From Kluyvera genomosp. 3 (GTDB lineage Bacteria; Pseudomonadota; Gammaproteobacteria; Enterobacterales; Enterobacteriaceae), in NCBI GenBank assembly GCA_002211745.1, contig CP022114.1, positions 3,380,645-3,444,644 of the forward strand: a stretch of DNA of 64,000 nt, given 5' to 3'. A program made the translations under genes and the position numbers. Of this stretch, positions 9,159-17,176 are shown one piece after another. Each line of letters begins with the position of its first letter. Positions within the stretch are counted from its first letter, which is position 1. The notes under the pieces are model-generated. The model was not told where the DNA came from. It was given only the letters and a program-made list of their open reading frames with translations, and made no database searches.

Positions 9159-9181
9159 AAGACCCGCTAAATGCGGGTCTT
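9159..9181. terminator. Bidirectional terminator between the moron and gemA
   Basis: AAGACCCGC and GCGGGTCTT form a nine-base-pair stem around a TAAAT loop. On the minus strand the stem is followed by six T residues, so it should stop the long early transcript just after gemA. On the plus strand it closes the moron with a weaker T tract. Confidence 0.85.
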
Positions 9182-9184
9182 CTC

Positions 9185-9676
9185 CTATCTAAGCACCTGT
9201 TTATACCTCTGTAGCGTTGCATCGTAAGTCGGCTTGATGCCGTTATCAGGCAGACGCTCAAGCATGCACCGCATATGCCAACGCTTCAGGCTTTCAAGAA
9301 CGGTTCTGGCTTTTTCGTCACGCAGCCAGTTCAGCTTTGCCACTCCTTCGCCACCGTTCTGCTGCCGTGTAATACGCTTAACGTAAGCATCAATCGCGGT
9401 CGTGTCGTTACTGGTGACGAACCCCTGATTGTACATGGTGAACCATACTGCCCGAATTTTGCCAACAATCCCCGATGATGCTTTGGGTTTCGATGATACC
9501 GGTTTAAAGCCTCTCTCTTTAAGTGCATCAAGAACGGTCTGCAGCTGCTGCGCACTCATATCGCGACAACTTCTCTTACCTGGAACAACAGAGCCTAAAA
9601 ATACTCGATAGGTCTCATCGTCAAGGCCCAGAGAACGCCGCGCCACGTGGATCAGTTTGATGGTATTCGCTCTCAT
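9185..9676 (-). CDS. gemA: GemA (Mu gp16-like, DUF1018)
   Basis: This is the GemA regulator of Mu-like phages, reported in Mu to alter host gene expression and DNA supercoiling. The DUF1018 landmarks are LIHVARRSLGLDDETYRVFL near residue 8, the SSGIVGKIRAVWFTMYNQGF centre, and AIDAYVKRITRQQNG followed by LNWLRDEKARTVLESLKRW. I chose the ATG at 9676 because it overlaps the upstream stop (ATGA). The gene lies at the end of the early operon, directly before the terminator, as in Mu. Confidence 0.9.
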   Translation of the reverse strand: MRANTIKLIHVARRSLGLDDETYRVFLGSVVPGKRSCRDMSAQQLQTVLDALKERGFKPVSSKPKASSGIVGKIRAVWFTMYNQGFVTSNDTTAIDAYVKRITRQQNGGEGVAKLNWLRDEKARTVLESLKRWHMRCMLERLPDNGIKPTYDATLQRYKQVLR

Positions 9677-9885
9677 TTTTTCACCTTGTACCAATCAATC
9701 AGTGCGTCACATAGAGTTGGCCACTGAAGCATTTTATTATTAGGATCGACATTCCATTTTCTGATAACTCGTGCAATATCATCCAGCTTGTCACCGCTCC
9801 AGAAGAGAACAACACAGATTAATGTTGCCAGACCACTGAGTATGATAGACCCCAAAATATGAGGGTTCACCAGCAACCAGATCAA
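9673..9885 (-). CDS. Small phage membrane protein
   Basis: This protein of about 70 residues has one N-terminal membrane segment (HILGSIILSGLATLICVVLFW) and a short charged tail ending DALIDWYKVKK. The start is uncertain. The frame has no ATG near the beginning; TTG at 9885 and GTG at 9870 are the options, and neither has a clear ribosome binding site. The stop overlaps the gemA start. I do not recognise a family. Confidence 0.55.
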   Translation of the reverse strand: MIWLLVNPHILGSIILSGLATLICVVLFWSGDKLDDIARVIRKWNVDPNNKMLQWPTLCDALIDWYKVKK

Positions 9886-9912
9886 AGTTCTGGGACTCTG
9901 GACCAGATAATT

Positions 9913-10356
9913 TTAGGCATTTCTCACCACCTCGCTGACAGGAGTAATGAGCTCAAGCCCATCAATTTTTTTAAACTGGCGAACCAACGACGCTGCAGTG
10001 CTGAAATGGCATACCCAGTATTCAACCACCTCATGCACATACGCATTTTCTTTCCGCTTCAGCCAGCGTTGCCCGTCTCTGGTTTTGGACGCACGACGAA
10101 TGATTGAAGCGCCGGGTTTGTAGGTCTTGCGACGCCACACAAGCTCGGTGAGGGGCCGATACTCATCATGCTCTTTCCAGCCCCACGCCTCGCAGCGGGT
10201 ATCGTCGATCCAGACAATGAGCGCGGTCTTGTTCTCAGAGATAAACGACTTCATGACGCTAATTACTTCGCCTGAAGGTAACGTAAATTTTACCTGACAA
10301 TACAGGTCGCCCAGCGTGTTCTGGATACCTTTCCACTGTTCTTTTGAAATAGTCAT
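9913..10356 (-). CDS. Mu-like early protein of unknown function
   Basis: This intact 147-residue protein begins MTISKEQWKGIQNTLGDLYC. It contains beta-strand-rich sequence (VKFTLPSGEVISVMKSF, TALIVWIDDTRCEAWGW) and a basic middle region (RRASKTRDGQRWLKRKENAY). The start overlaps the preceding stop by four bases, so it belongs to the compact early operon. The basic stretch would suit nucleic-acid contact, but no motif fixes a function. Confidence 0.6.
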   Translation of the reverse strand: MTISKEQWKGIQNTLGDLYCQVKFTLPSGEVISVMKSFISENKTALIVWIDDTRCEAWGWKEHDEYRPLTELVWRRKTYKPGASIIRRASKTRDGQRWLKRKENAYVHEVVEYWVCHFSTAASLVRQFKKIDGLELITPVSEVVRNA

Positions 10357-11041
10357 AACGGTTTATTCTCCTGATACAGACCCGGTTCCCGAATACGTTG
10401 AGGGATACTGGTCCGCAGGCAATCATTGGCGCTGACAAGACCGTGCTTACTTAAGTAACGCATTGCTGTATCAGGCAATTTACATTCTGGCCGCGCACTG
10501 CGCAGTGAAGAACCAAGGCGTTTGATCAACATAACCAGTTCAGACGTCCTCCTGTTTTCATCAAGCAGCCTGCGGGCCAGTTCCCCGGCCAGCCGTTGCA
10601 CTGCGCAGCCTGACGCAAAAAGCCCTCATCAATAACTGGCTCATATTCTTTAAACGGTTGCTCCCCGGACAGCGGTACAGCTCCTTCTTCTGGATACAGA
10701 AGGGATTCAATAAGCGGCCCCTCGTAAGGCTCCAGCCCTTCCTGTGGGCTACCTGCAATTATGCCGGTGCGGATACAATATTCTTCGTCAAGCTCATCGT
10801 TTACGGGGTCAACACAGACATCCAGCCCGGCAAACTCCGCCGCTTCGAGTATCTGGCGGGCTGTCAGGATCAGAACCGTATGCCGCTGGCTGCGAACGGT
10901 CTGGATTGCGTTCTGTACCATATCAGGGAGGAAATCCTCTTCCACATTTAGCTCAAGACCATTAATGGCCCTGACCAGGCAGTTAATAGCATCATTCCGC
11001 CATTTGATTTCATCGTGATAACGCTGCATTTCTTCGCTCAT
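10353..11041 (-). CDS. Mu-like early protein, probably one gene with a frameshift
   Basis: The first frame begins MSEEMQRYHDEIKWRNDAIN and runs to about 10605, where the last residues stop resembling protein. The second frame, beginning VQRLAGELARRLLDENRRTS, picks up at exactly that point and ends ENKPL. One restored base near 10602 joins them as LRQAAQVQRLAGELARRLL and gives about 229 residues. Two overlapping genes is the alternative. The N-terminal part is helical and acidic, and I recognise no domain. Both ends overlap neighbours by four bases. Confidence 0.55.
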
Positions 11042-11286
11042 TTTCGGCCCCCGAAATATCCCTTTTTAACTTTCAGATAAAGAACATCCCACCAGTCAAA
11101 TACTGCCCACATCATGACCAGCCCCAGCCCAAGAAGGAGCGTAAAAGGCCAGGCAAGACCGAAAGCGACCGCAATGGCCGAGTCTTCCGGCTTCTCGTGG
11201 CTGTATTTGCCATCAAGAGCGGAAACCAGCAGGTACGTTAAAAACGCGAAAATAAGGTAAATAATGATGCCCAGTAATATGTTCAC
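11038..11286 (-). CDS. Small phage membrane protein with two transmembrane segments
   Basis: This 82-residue protein has two hydrophobic helices (NILLGIIIYLIFAFLTYLLV and FGLAWPFTLLLGLGLVMMWAV) separated by a charged loop (GKYSHEKPEDSA), and a basic C-terminus. I chose GTG at 11286 because it overlaps the upstream stop (GTGA) in a cluster where every gene overlaps the next. The function is unknown. Early expression makes a lysis role unlikely; membrane exclusion or accessory roles are open. Confidence 0.6.
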   Translation of the reverse strand: MNILLGIIIYLIFAFLTYLLVSALDGKYSHEKPEDSAIAVAFGLAWPFTLLLGLGLVMMWAVFDWWDVLYLKVKKGYFGGRK

Positions 11287-11723
11287 AGGACTGCCCCCGT
11301 ATCGAGTGGCAGATACCGCAGAACGTGAGCGTCGATAATCCTGCCTGTGGACCAGCACTGTATATGCATTAACCGGACATCAATCAGCGCAGGGACAAAC
11401 TGGGGAAAACCCTGCTGTTGCAGCCATGAATCTGTCTCAGCAATAACAAATACGGTCTCACATGTACGAATACCGGTTGCCAGATTCACAACCCATTTGG
11501 GCAACACCGTCCCCTCAACCCATTTATAAGAGCAGCGACGGGATAACGTACCGTCTGACGAGGGAAGCGCATAAAAACCGTTGCGCTCCGACAGTTCGCC
11601 ACCGTCCACGGCACGACGAAGGACGGAAATCAGTTCCTGGGCGCTTTTACCTGTCTGGCTCACCAGTTGCAGGCAGGTCATTTCCCCTTTTTCCGTAAGT
11701 ACGGATTTGATGCTGTCTATCAT
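11283..11723 (-). CDS. Phage protein with an N-terminal winged-helix-like domain
   Basis: This 146-residue protein begins MIDSIKSVLTEKGEMTCLQL, followed by SQTGKSAQELISVLRRAVDG and a YALPSS wing. That is the pattern of a winged helix-turn-helix in which a short domain opens the protein. The rest (VVNLATGIRTCETVFVIAE and LMHIQCWSTGRI) has no family I recognise. The ATG at 11723 overlaps the stop of the MazG-like gene (ATGA). It may be a minor regulator in the early operon. Confidence 0.6.
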   Translation of the reverse strand: MIDSIKSVLTEKGEMTCLQLVSQTGKSAQELISVLRRAVDGGELSERNGFYALPSSDGTLSRRCSYKWVEGTVLPKWVVNLATGIRTCETVFVIAETDSWLQQQGFPQFVPALIDVRLMHIQCWSTGRIIDAHVLRYLPLDTGAVL

Positions 11724-12202
11724 GCTCTTTCTCCCTGACGGCTTTCTGCCTGCTGTTGCTCGCGGACCATGCCCTGTGCCGCCTGCATCAGCGCAGCGAT
11801 ACAGCTGCGCGTTCTGGCTGCGGCGAGACGCTTGCTGGTCGCTTTGTCCAGGTAAAGCGCCTGTGCCATCTCCAGCTGTTCCAGCGCTTCCTCCAGCAGG
11901 GAAGATACTGACGGACAGGAAGGTGATACCGCCGGGCATTCCACACCAACACGCTGCGAGAGACGCGCCAGCTTTCGGGTTTTGTGATGATCAATCATGT
12001 CGTTCATCCCGTTGTGACGAAGCTGTTCAATCATGATTTCAACATCGGCAGCTTCTTCGGCGATACGATTCCCGTTGGCCTTGTGGTTAACAAAACGGGT
12101 GCAGACAGCGGCCAGTTCGTTACATTCTTCTGCCGTGGTCAGAACCTGACGGTCATAACCCCAGAGCGCAAGCGCCGCATCGAAAACATGAAGCTTATTC
12201 AT
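11720..12202 (-). CDS. MazG-like nucleotide pyrophosphohydrolase
   Basis: This protein of about 160 residues has the metal-binding helices of the all-alpha NTP pyrophosphatase (MazG/dUTPase) superfamily. TTAEECNELAAVC near residue 24 and RIAEEAADVEIMIEQL near residue 48 supply the ExxE and EExxD acidic clusters. The family hydrolyses (d)NTPs to monophosphates, and MazG itself affects ppGpp levels. The C-terminal half is an alanine- and glutamine-rich helical tail not needed for that fold. The start at 12202 has GGAGG nine bases upstream and overlaps the end of the preceding gene by eight bases. The substrate is unknown. Confidence 0.75.
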   Translation of the reverse strand: MNKLHVFDAALALWGYDRQVLTTAEECNELAAVCTRFVNHKANGNRIAEEAADVEIMIEQLRHNGMNDMIDHHKTRKLARLSQRVGVECPAVSPSCPSVSSLLEEALEQLEMAQALYLDKATSKRLAAARTRSCIAALMQAAQGMVREQQQAESRQGERA

Positions 12203-12461
12203 CGTCTTCATCCTCCATGTCGTCATCCGCCTGCTTCATAGTGATGGGGAACGGCTGGAACTGGAGAAGTGCCAGTTGAACGCCGATCCTGATGAAAGCG
12301 GCCTGGACCGAATATGCTGGAAAAACTCTCTCCCCGTCCTCGCCCATATCTATGCAAATATCGGCATCTTTTGTATCGATAATCAGTTGGCATTTATCAA
12401 CGCGATTTTGATGCCATGATTTCAGGTCGATAAGCATCGAAATAAATTGTTTCTCGTTCAT
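12195..12461 (-). CDS. Small acidic-tailed phage protein
   Basis: This 88-residue protein begins MNEKQFISMLIDLKSWHQNR and ends in a strongly acidic run (DDDMEDEDDE). It lies between gam and the MazG-like gene in the early operon. No known motif is visible. An acidic tail could mimic DNA or bind a basic partner, which is speculation. Confidence 0.55.
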   Translation of the reverse strand: MNEKQFISMLIDLKSWHQNRVDKCQLIIDTKDADICIDMGEDGERVFPAYSVQAAFIRIGVQLALLQFQPFPITMKQADDDMEDEDDE

Positions 12462-12545
12462 TAAATATTCCTTTTGTCGGATTCGGCGCGAACGAACCCC
12501 TGACGCTAGCGCCGAAATAAAAACAGAGTTAATTAATTATGTGCT

Positions 12546-13070
12546 TTAAATATCAGCAGTCTGCTCAAACGGAATAATGGAAAAGTCCTCTATTCCCGAT
12601 TTAACTGTAATACCAGCCACACCAGCCACTGCCAGTGGCTCGTTGAGGATGGCCTCTTTGTTGATCTCCTGCTTCGTTCGGATAAAACGCGACAATCCCA
12701 GGCGCGTCAGCGTCTCCATCACCGCATCAGGCCCACGAACAGATACTGACGGAGGACGGATACGCCACTGGATATCACCAGTAACCAGATTGGCGGTTTT
12801 GACTTTACCATTGCTGGTCAGGTCATCACGATTGGCTTCACACCAGCCCTGAACACCCTTTGAAAGCATTTCAACATCAGCTTTAAGCGGCTTGATAAGA
12901 CCTGCGTATTTCTCGGTAATAACAGCGATTTCATCATTCATCGCCGATTCAAGCCGGGTAGCTTCGCGCTGCAGGTCACCAATTTTACGAATATCAGTGA
13001 TTACCGCATCCCGAGACTGAGATACGTAATTCGCCGCAGCGGCTTTAATGCGTTTCGGTTTTGATACCAT
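12546..13070 (-). CDS. gam: Mu Gam: DNA-end protecting protein
   Basis: This 174-residue protein is the Mu Gam homologue, a Ku-like dimer that binds double-strand ends and shields phage DNA from exonucleases. The N-terminal long helix includes AVITDIRKIGDLQREATRLE, followed by MNDEIAVITEKYAG and GVQGWCEANRDDLT. The conserved C-terminal part has TGDIQWRIRPPSV and LGLSRFIRTKQEINKEAIL. Length and sequence are typical of the family. It lies in the early region where Mu has gam. Confidence 0.95.
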   Translation of the reverse strand: MVSKPKRIKAAAANYVSQSRDAVITDIRKIGDLQREATRLESAMNDEIAVITEKYAGLIKPLKADVEMLSKGVQGWCEANRDDLTSNGKVKTANLVTGDIQWRIRPPSVSVRGPDAVMETLTRLGLSRFIRTKQEINKEAILNEPLAVAGVAGITVKSGIEDFSIIPFEQTADI

Positions 13071-13086
13071 TGTTTATATCTCCTGA

Positions 13087-13353
13087 TTAATGCTTTTGAT
13101 TCGCATTTTTTGCCATCATTTCTGAACGAGCTGAAATGCCGAATTTTCCTATAAGAGCCGCGACTTCTTCACCGGCTTCTTTAATAACCTGAGGAATGCG
13201 TTGTTTGATCGCTGCGGCCAATACATCTTGAGGACCAATTTTCCCATCGGGGTTACGGTCCTCAATAGAAACTACAACGCCCAGAATCTCGGTACGGCCT
13301 GCATCTTGTTTGCAGGTAAAATCCCGAGTCAGTTCGATGATAACTTTTGCCAT
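13087..13353 (-). CDS. Mu-like early protein of unknown function
   Basis: This 88-residue protein begins MAKVIIELTRDFTCKQDAGRT, continues EILGVVVSIEDRNPDGKIG, then QDVLAAAIKQRIPQVIKEAG, and ends in a lysine-containing tail. It resembles the semi-essential early proteins between B and gam in Mu-like phages, but I cannot assign a named family. It is intact, with a good ribosome binding site (AAGGAG upstream of the ATG). Confidence 0.65.
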   Translation of the reverse strand: MAKVIIELTRDFTCKQDAGRTEILGVVVSIEDRNPDGKIGPQDVLAAAIKQRIPQVIKEAGEEVAALIGKFGISARSEMMAKNANQKH

Positions 13354-13362
13354 ATTGACTCC

Positions 13363-13602
13363 TTATCGCCAGATAATCCGGCAACCGTTGAAACTGGCGA
13401 CCCACACGGAGCGGGAGCCTGAATTGTTACGCTCAACAATACGCACAGCACTGTTGAGCAGGTCAACCGGAGGGCATGACACCTCCAGAACGGGACGAGA
13501 ACGAGTCTGGCGAAACTCCGTAACCAGACAGCCTTTTTTGTTCAACAACGCCTCAGTGGCCATCGCTTGCTGTACATGTGAGGAAATCAGTTCGCTAATC
13601 AT
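13363..13602 (-). CDS. Mu-like early protein of unknown function
   Basis: This 79-residue protein begins MISELISSHVQQAMATEALL and contains CLVTEFRQTRSRPVLEVSCP, rich in beta-strand residues and ending SVWVASFNGCRIIWR. The start overlaps the stop of the zinc-ribbon gene by four bases once that gene's frame is repaired. That overlap supports both gene calls. No function is recognisable. Confidence 0.6.
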   Translation of the reverse strand: MISELISSHVQQAMATEALLNKKGCLVTEFRQTRSRPVLEVSCPPVDLLNSAVRIVERNNSGSRSVWVASFNGCRIIWR

Positions 13603-13771
13603 TGTTTGCCGACCTCTTTGCTCAAATCGTAATAGTTTTTACAACCGCAGCGGGACAAACAAGGGTAAAAACCTTAATGCCCTTATATGCTTTATCCCTG
13701 ACCTCGATTCGCTCGCCTTCTTTATGAATATTCCGGCAACGAGTACATTTGACCATGCTCTCTTTATTCAT
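13599..13771 (-). CDS. Small zinc-ribbon protein (one frameshift)
   Basis: This is a short gene nested between B and the next early gene. It begins MNKESMVKCTRCRNIHKEGE at 13771, where its ATG overlaps the B stop (TAATG). As written the frame ends early. One base restored in the CCC run near 13655 turns the tail into LVCPRCGCKNYYDLSKEVGK, followed by a stop overlapping the next ATG. The result is a 57-residue protein with CTRC and CPRC pairs, the pattern of a four-cysteine zinc ribbon. Mu-like phages often carry a Com-like or ribbon protein, but a role is not clear. Confidence 0.65.
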
Positions 13772-14709
13772 TAGTCCTCCACGATTTCAGCATGCCCCAG
13801 CTCAAGCATTGCTGAATGAATATGGCCAGAGTTAACCGGCTCGCTTTTACCGCTGGCGTAGATATGGGCCAGCGGCAGAATGTGGGAGAGAGAGCGCAGA
13901 GCACCAGGGCGCTTTGCAATCGCACGTAACAGCTTGCGCTCGTCGCGGCCGTCAACTTTCCAAGCATCACAGAACGCATCAACATCAGCGGCCAGCACGT
14001 TGTTGATAACAATTTTCTTGGCCACGCGAGAGAACAAACGAGCAAAATCGACGGTGCGACTACCACCAGTCAGGCGGTCATAGACTTTGTGGTTGCCGAT
14101 AAACGCCAGCCCAATACCGCATTCCTCCTGGAGGATGCGCAGCTCTTCAATGGCGTCATAGTTCAGCCAGTCCGCTTCATCAATGATGATTAAGGCGTTG
14201 GTGTCTCGCAGCCGGCGACGCAGCAAGCGGGATAACGCGCCGCGCTGATAAGGCGCATCTGAAATCCCCATCTCCAGCGCCAGCTCATACATGGTTTCCA
14301 GCTCGTTCGTGCGGGACTTGCTCGCGGTAAGACGCCAGACGTTGTTGCCTGTACGAGTGTATTGCTTCAGCGCTTCCGACTTGCCCACACCTGGATTCCC
14401 GTAAACGAGCGCGATGGTGTGGGTCAACTGGGCATAGGTCAGCGCGGCCGTGATTTTTTCAGAGGTCGGCGTCACGACATAGTCAGGGATTTCCGGCAGC
14501 GCACTCTGGGCAGTTTTACGGGACTCAAGCCAGGTGCTGATTGATGCCGCCACGGCATCATTGTCGCCCTTATATTTACCGTTAATAAACTGAGAAAGGG
14601 CAGACGAAGACACCCCAGTTTCACGCGACAGCGCAGCACCAGAAATGGTTTTGTCATCAATCAGGCCTTTTACGGTATTACGGATTACATCATGGTTAAT
14701 TTGCGTCAT
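13771..14709 (-). CDS. B: Mu B: ATP-dependent target DNA activator
   Basis: This 312-residue AAA+ ATPase coats target DNA and delivers it to the transposase. The N-terminus has a Cro-like helix-turn-helix (ISGAALSRETGVSSSALSQF). The Walker A is YGNPGVGKSEALKQY near residue 98, and the Walker B is ALIIIDEADWL near residue 170. The C-terminal domain includes LLRAIAKRPGALRSLSHIL. Length equals that of Mu B. The gene follows transposase A and is intact. Confidence 0.95.
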   Translation of the reverse strand: MTQINHDVIRNTVKGLIDDKTISGAALSRETGVSSSALSQFINGKYKGDNDAVAASISTWLESRKTAQSALPEIPDYVVTPTSEKITAALTYAQLTHTIALVYGNPGVGKSEALKQYTRTGNNVWRLTASKSRTNELETMYELALEMGISDAPYQRGALSRLLRRRLRDTNALIIIDEADWLNYDAIEELRILQEECGIGLAFIGNHKVYDRLTGGSRTVDFARLFSRVAKKIVINNVLAADVDAFCDAWKVDGRDERKLLRAIAKRPGALRSLSHILPLAHIYASGKSEPVNSGHIHSAMLELGHAEIVED

Positions 14710-14787
14710 CGTTTTTAATCCTGTATTTTTCCATTGTTAATGCGGTTTTAAACACTTCTCAAAAGCGGCGGCTCAAACGTCGCTTTT

Positions 14788-16766
14788 TTATTTCTTCGAC
14801 TTGCTGACACTTTTCATCAGCGTCTGGAAAATCACATCGTTCTCGTTCTGATGCTCCTGGACTTCCTGAACTTTTTTCAGTGCATTACCCTGGGCAAAGA
14901 CACGTTCAACAACATGCCGCTGCGGTGGTTCTGGCGGTGCAACTTTTGGCAGCAGATCGTTAACCTCGATTGCCGTCATGCGGCGCTGAGCTTTGGCTGC
15001 GCGTTTGGTATGGGTCATCATCTGCTTACGCTGGCGGCTATGTTCGCGACCAGTTTCGGTATCGCCGAACGCGACAGCTGAGCGGCATTCCGCCATGCAA
15101 AGGAAGCGGCCATCAAGGTCGTAACACGCCACTTCGCTGTGAAGGTTGCGAGGATCGAAGCGAACCGTAATTTTACGCTGGCGAATATTGGCCAGAAGCG
15201 GGTTCCAGTAGCTGTTTTTGCGGCCATAAAGAGTGCCGCCGCACTGCAGGAAGAATTCACCGGTAGTTTTCACCGTTACGGCTTCTGCTGGCAGCATCAG
15301 CTGGCGGATTTGCTCTTCACTGAGGCGGGTGACAACCGCATTGCTGTAACTGCGCTCAAATGCCTGGTCAAATGACAGCTCCCCCTGACACATCTCAGTT
15401 TCACGGCCGACACGCGCGTTATAGATGGCGATCCCCTCGTTGACAGCGGAAAGGAATGTCTCAACATCAACAACCCGGTCACCGTAATTGTCCGGTTTAT
15501 TCTGGGTATTCGGGCCAGTATATGCCCGGCCAGAGAAGGATGTTTGTCGATATAATCCCCAGACCGCCGATACCAAACGCACGTTCAATCGGTTTTGCCT
15601 GCCCCCAGCCTTTACCGCCAATAACACTCGTCCAGTGAACCTGAATACCGAGCATCGGCAGAATACCCATCGGATCATCCGGCTTAACTTTGAAGCGATA
15701 GCGGTTAGGAACACCACCTGACAGCCATTTGTTAGCCGCTGCGCGGGTGTTATCGATGGTGACATGTTCAGGCTTACCGAATTCTGAAATGGCATCCATC
15801 AGTGACAGGCGAATGCTGTCGCTGTTTTCAGAGACGTCAGTACGCCAGCCAATAATTTTGCGACTATGGACATCCTGCCAGACCCACGTTTTTGGGCGGA
15901 TCACTTCACCGTTGTACCACTGCACGAATACGTTGTGCTGGTAACCATCGCCGTTTATCCATTCCATCGCATGCAGCTGCGCGACGGTGCGCTGCTGGCT
16001 CGGGAACATACGTGCCAGTGCGTTATCACCTTTGCGGGTAGCGACAATGACACGTGCATCAATTTCGCGTTCCAAACGGCGGCGCAGTGTGCGTTCAGAA
16101 GGGATTTCCCAGCCATATTCCCGCGCCGCTATCTGGAGAAGTTCATACGACTTCGTGAAGCAGGGCTCTTCCGGGCGGAGATAATCCCCAGGAAAAATTG
16201 CCAGGCATCTTCGCTGATTGGCGCTTCACGGTTGGTTTTGCACTTCTCACGCAGACGGCGGTCAAGCAGAACGGGGCCCAGACGTCACGGCTGCGGTTTT
16301 GTACGCGGTAATACAGGTTACGCAAAGAGCCTTCGCTCATATGCAGTTTCATTGCCGCTGTTCTCAGAGCCAGGCGCAAAGACAGACCTGAATCGACCAG
16401 CTCCGCGACAAGAGAGACCGCAGTGGTGCGCTGCTCAGCACGCTGGCGCTGTTCGTTGGTCGCACCTTCCCAGTGTTTCCAGAGCTGCTGGCGCTCGAAG
16501 TTATGTGCAGAGTCAGCATTACCCTTAGTGCGTTCCGGCAGAGAGATGACACCAGAAGATGTTTCCACCATGCCTTTAGCGGAGAGTACCTCTGCACGTG
16601 CTTCAGGAGGCAAAACGGTGATGTGAAACTCTAATGCTTTGCCGCCTGCACGCTTGCGCACTTTATCTTCAGCACCTGCGGAATAGCGCGTTAATGCCTC
16701 ACGAATTCCTTTTACCGTTTTAGGTAAACCAGGTACACCGACCAATTCCTTTGCAACAACAAACAT
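14788..16766 (-). CDS. A: Mu A transposase (four single-base gaps)
   Basis: This DDE transposase cuts and joins the prophage ends. The N-terminal Mu-type domain ([20 protein letters not shown]) is followed by helix-turn-helix end-binding domains. The catalytic acidic residues lie in [15 protein letters not shown] (first Asp), [15 protein letters not shown] (second Asp) and [16 protein letters not shown] (Glu). The C-terminal domain ends [15 protein letters not shown]. Four G or C runs, near 16271, 16183, 15560 and 15530, each lack one base. Restored, the protein is about 660 residues against 663 in Mu, with no other damage. Confidence 0.93.
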
Positions 16767-16768
16767 AA

Positions 16769-17014
16769 TCAGACCGCCTTATTCATGTAGCTATGAGCGG
16801 CATAGCGGCTCGGCCAGATGGTTTCAGGAGAAACACCAAGAGCATCAGCAACAATCTGCTGATACGGGCGGCATGGTGTGCGCAATACACTCTTTAAAGA
16901 GTCTTTTTGGTAGCCCGCCTGAACCGATAAAGAGCGGAAAGATAAACCACGCTTGTGGATTTCCGCCTTAATCGTCTCAGGGTGCCAATCAGTCAGATCT
17001 TCATTTCGGTTCAT
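16769..17014 (-). CDS. ner: Ner-like DNA-binding regulator of early transcription
   Basis: This 81-residue protein begins MNRNEDLTDWHPETIKAEIHK and has the Ner/Nlp helix-turn-helix (GLSFRSLSVQAGYQKDSLKS), ending in PSRYAAHSYMNKAV. Ner of Mu represses both the early and the repressor promoter to time the lytic switch. It is the first early gene and lies across the operator region from the repressor. AGGAT lies nine bases before the ATG. Confidence 0.92.
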   Translation of the reverse strand: MNRNEDLTDWHPETIKAEIHKRGLSFRSLSVQAGYQKDSLKSVLRTPCRPYQQIVADALGVSPETIWPSRYAAHSYMNKAV

Positions 17015-17033
17015 GATTCATCTATCCTAAAAA

Positions 17034-17073
17034 GTTATCCGCGCGGATAACTGCGCGGGTATCCGTATGGATA
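17034..17073. promoter_or_regulatory. Operator sites between ner and the repressor gene
   Basis: GTTATCCGCGCGGATAAC at 17034-17051 is a perfect 18-base palindrome. TATCCGTATGGATA at 17060-17073 is an imperfect copy of the same TATCC/GGATA half-sites, about 24 bases further on. A third TATCC lies at 17022-17026. These sites sit between two divergent regulatory genes and are the best candidates for repressor and/or Ner binding. Confidence 0.7.
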
Positions 17074-17176
17074 AAGATTAGGACTCGAAAGAGATGTTTG
17101 CAAGGTGTTTTTGAGTCCCAAGTCAGATTTTAAATAAAAGACATTAATATCAACAAGATACAAAGGATTCATTAAG

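Noticed and set aside
14851-15795. Transposase A pieces as separate genes
   Set aside because: The three frames join in order with one base added at each of four G or C runs, and the domains follow Mu A from end to end.
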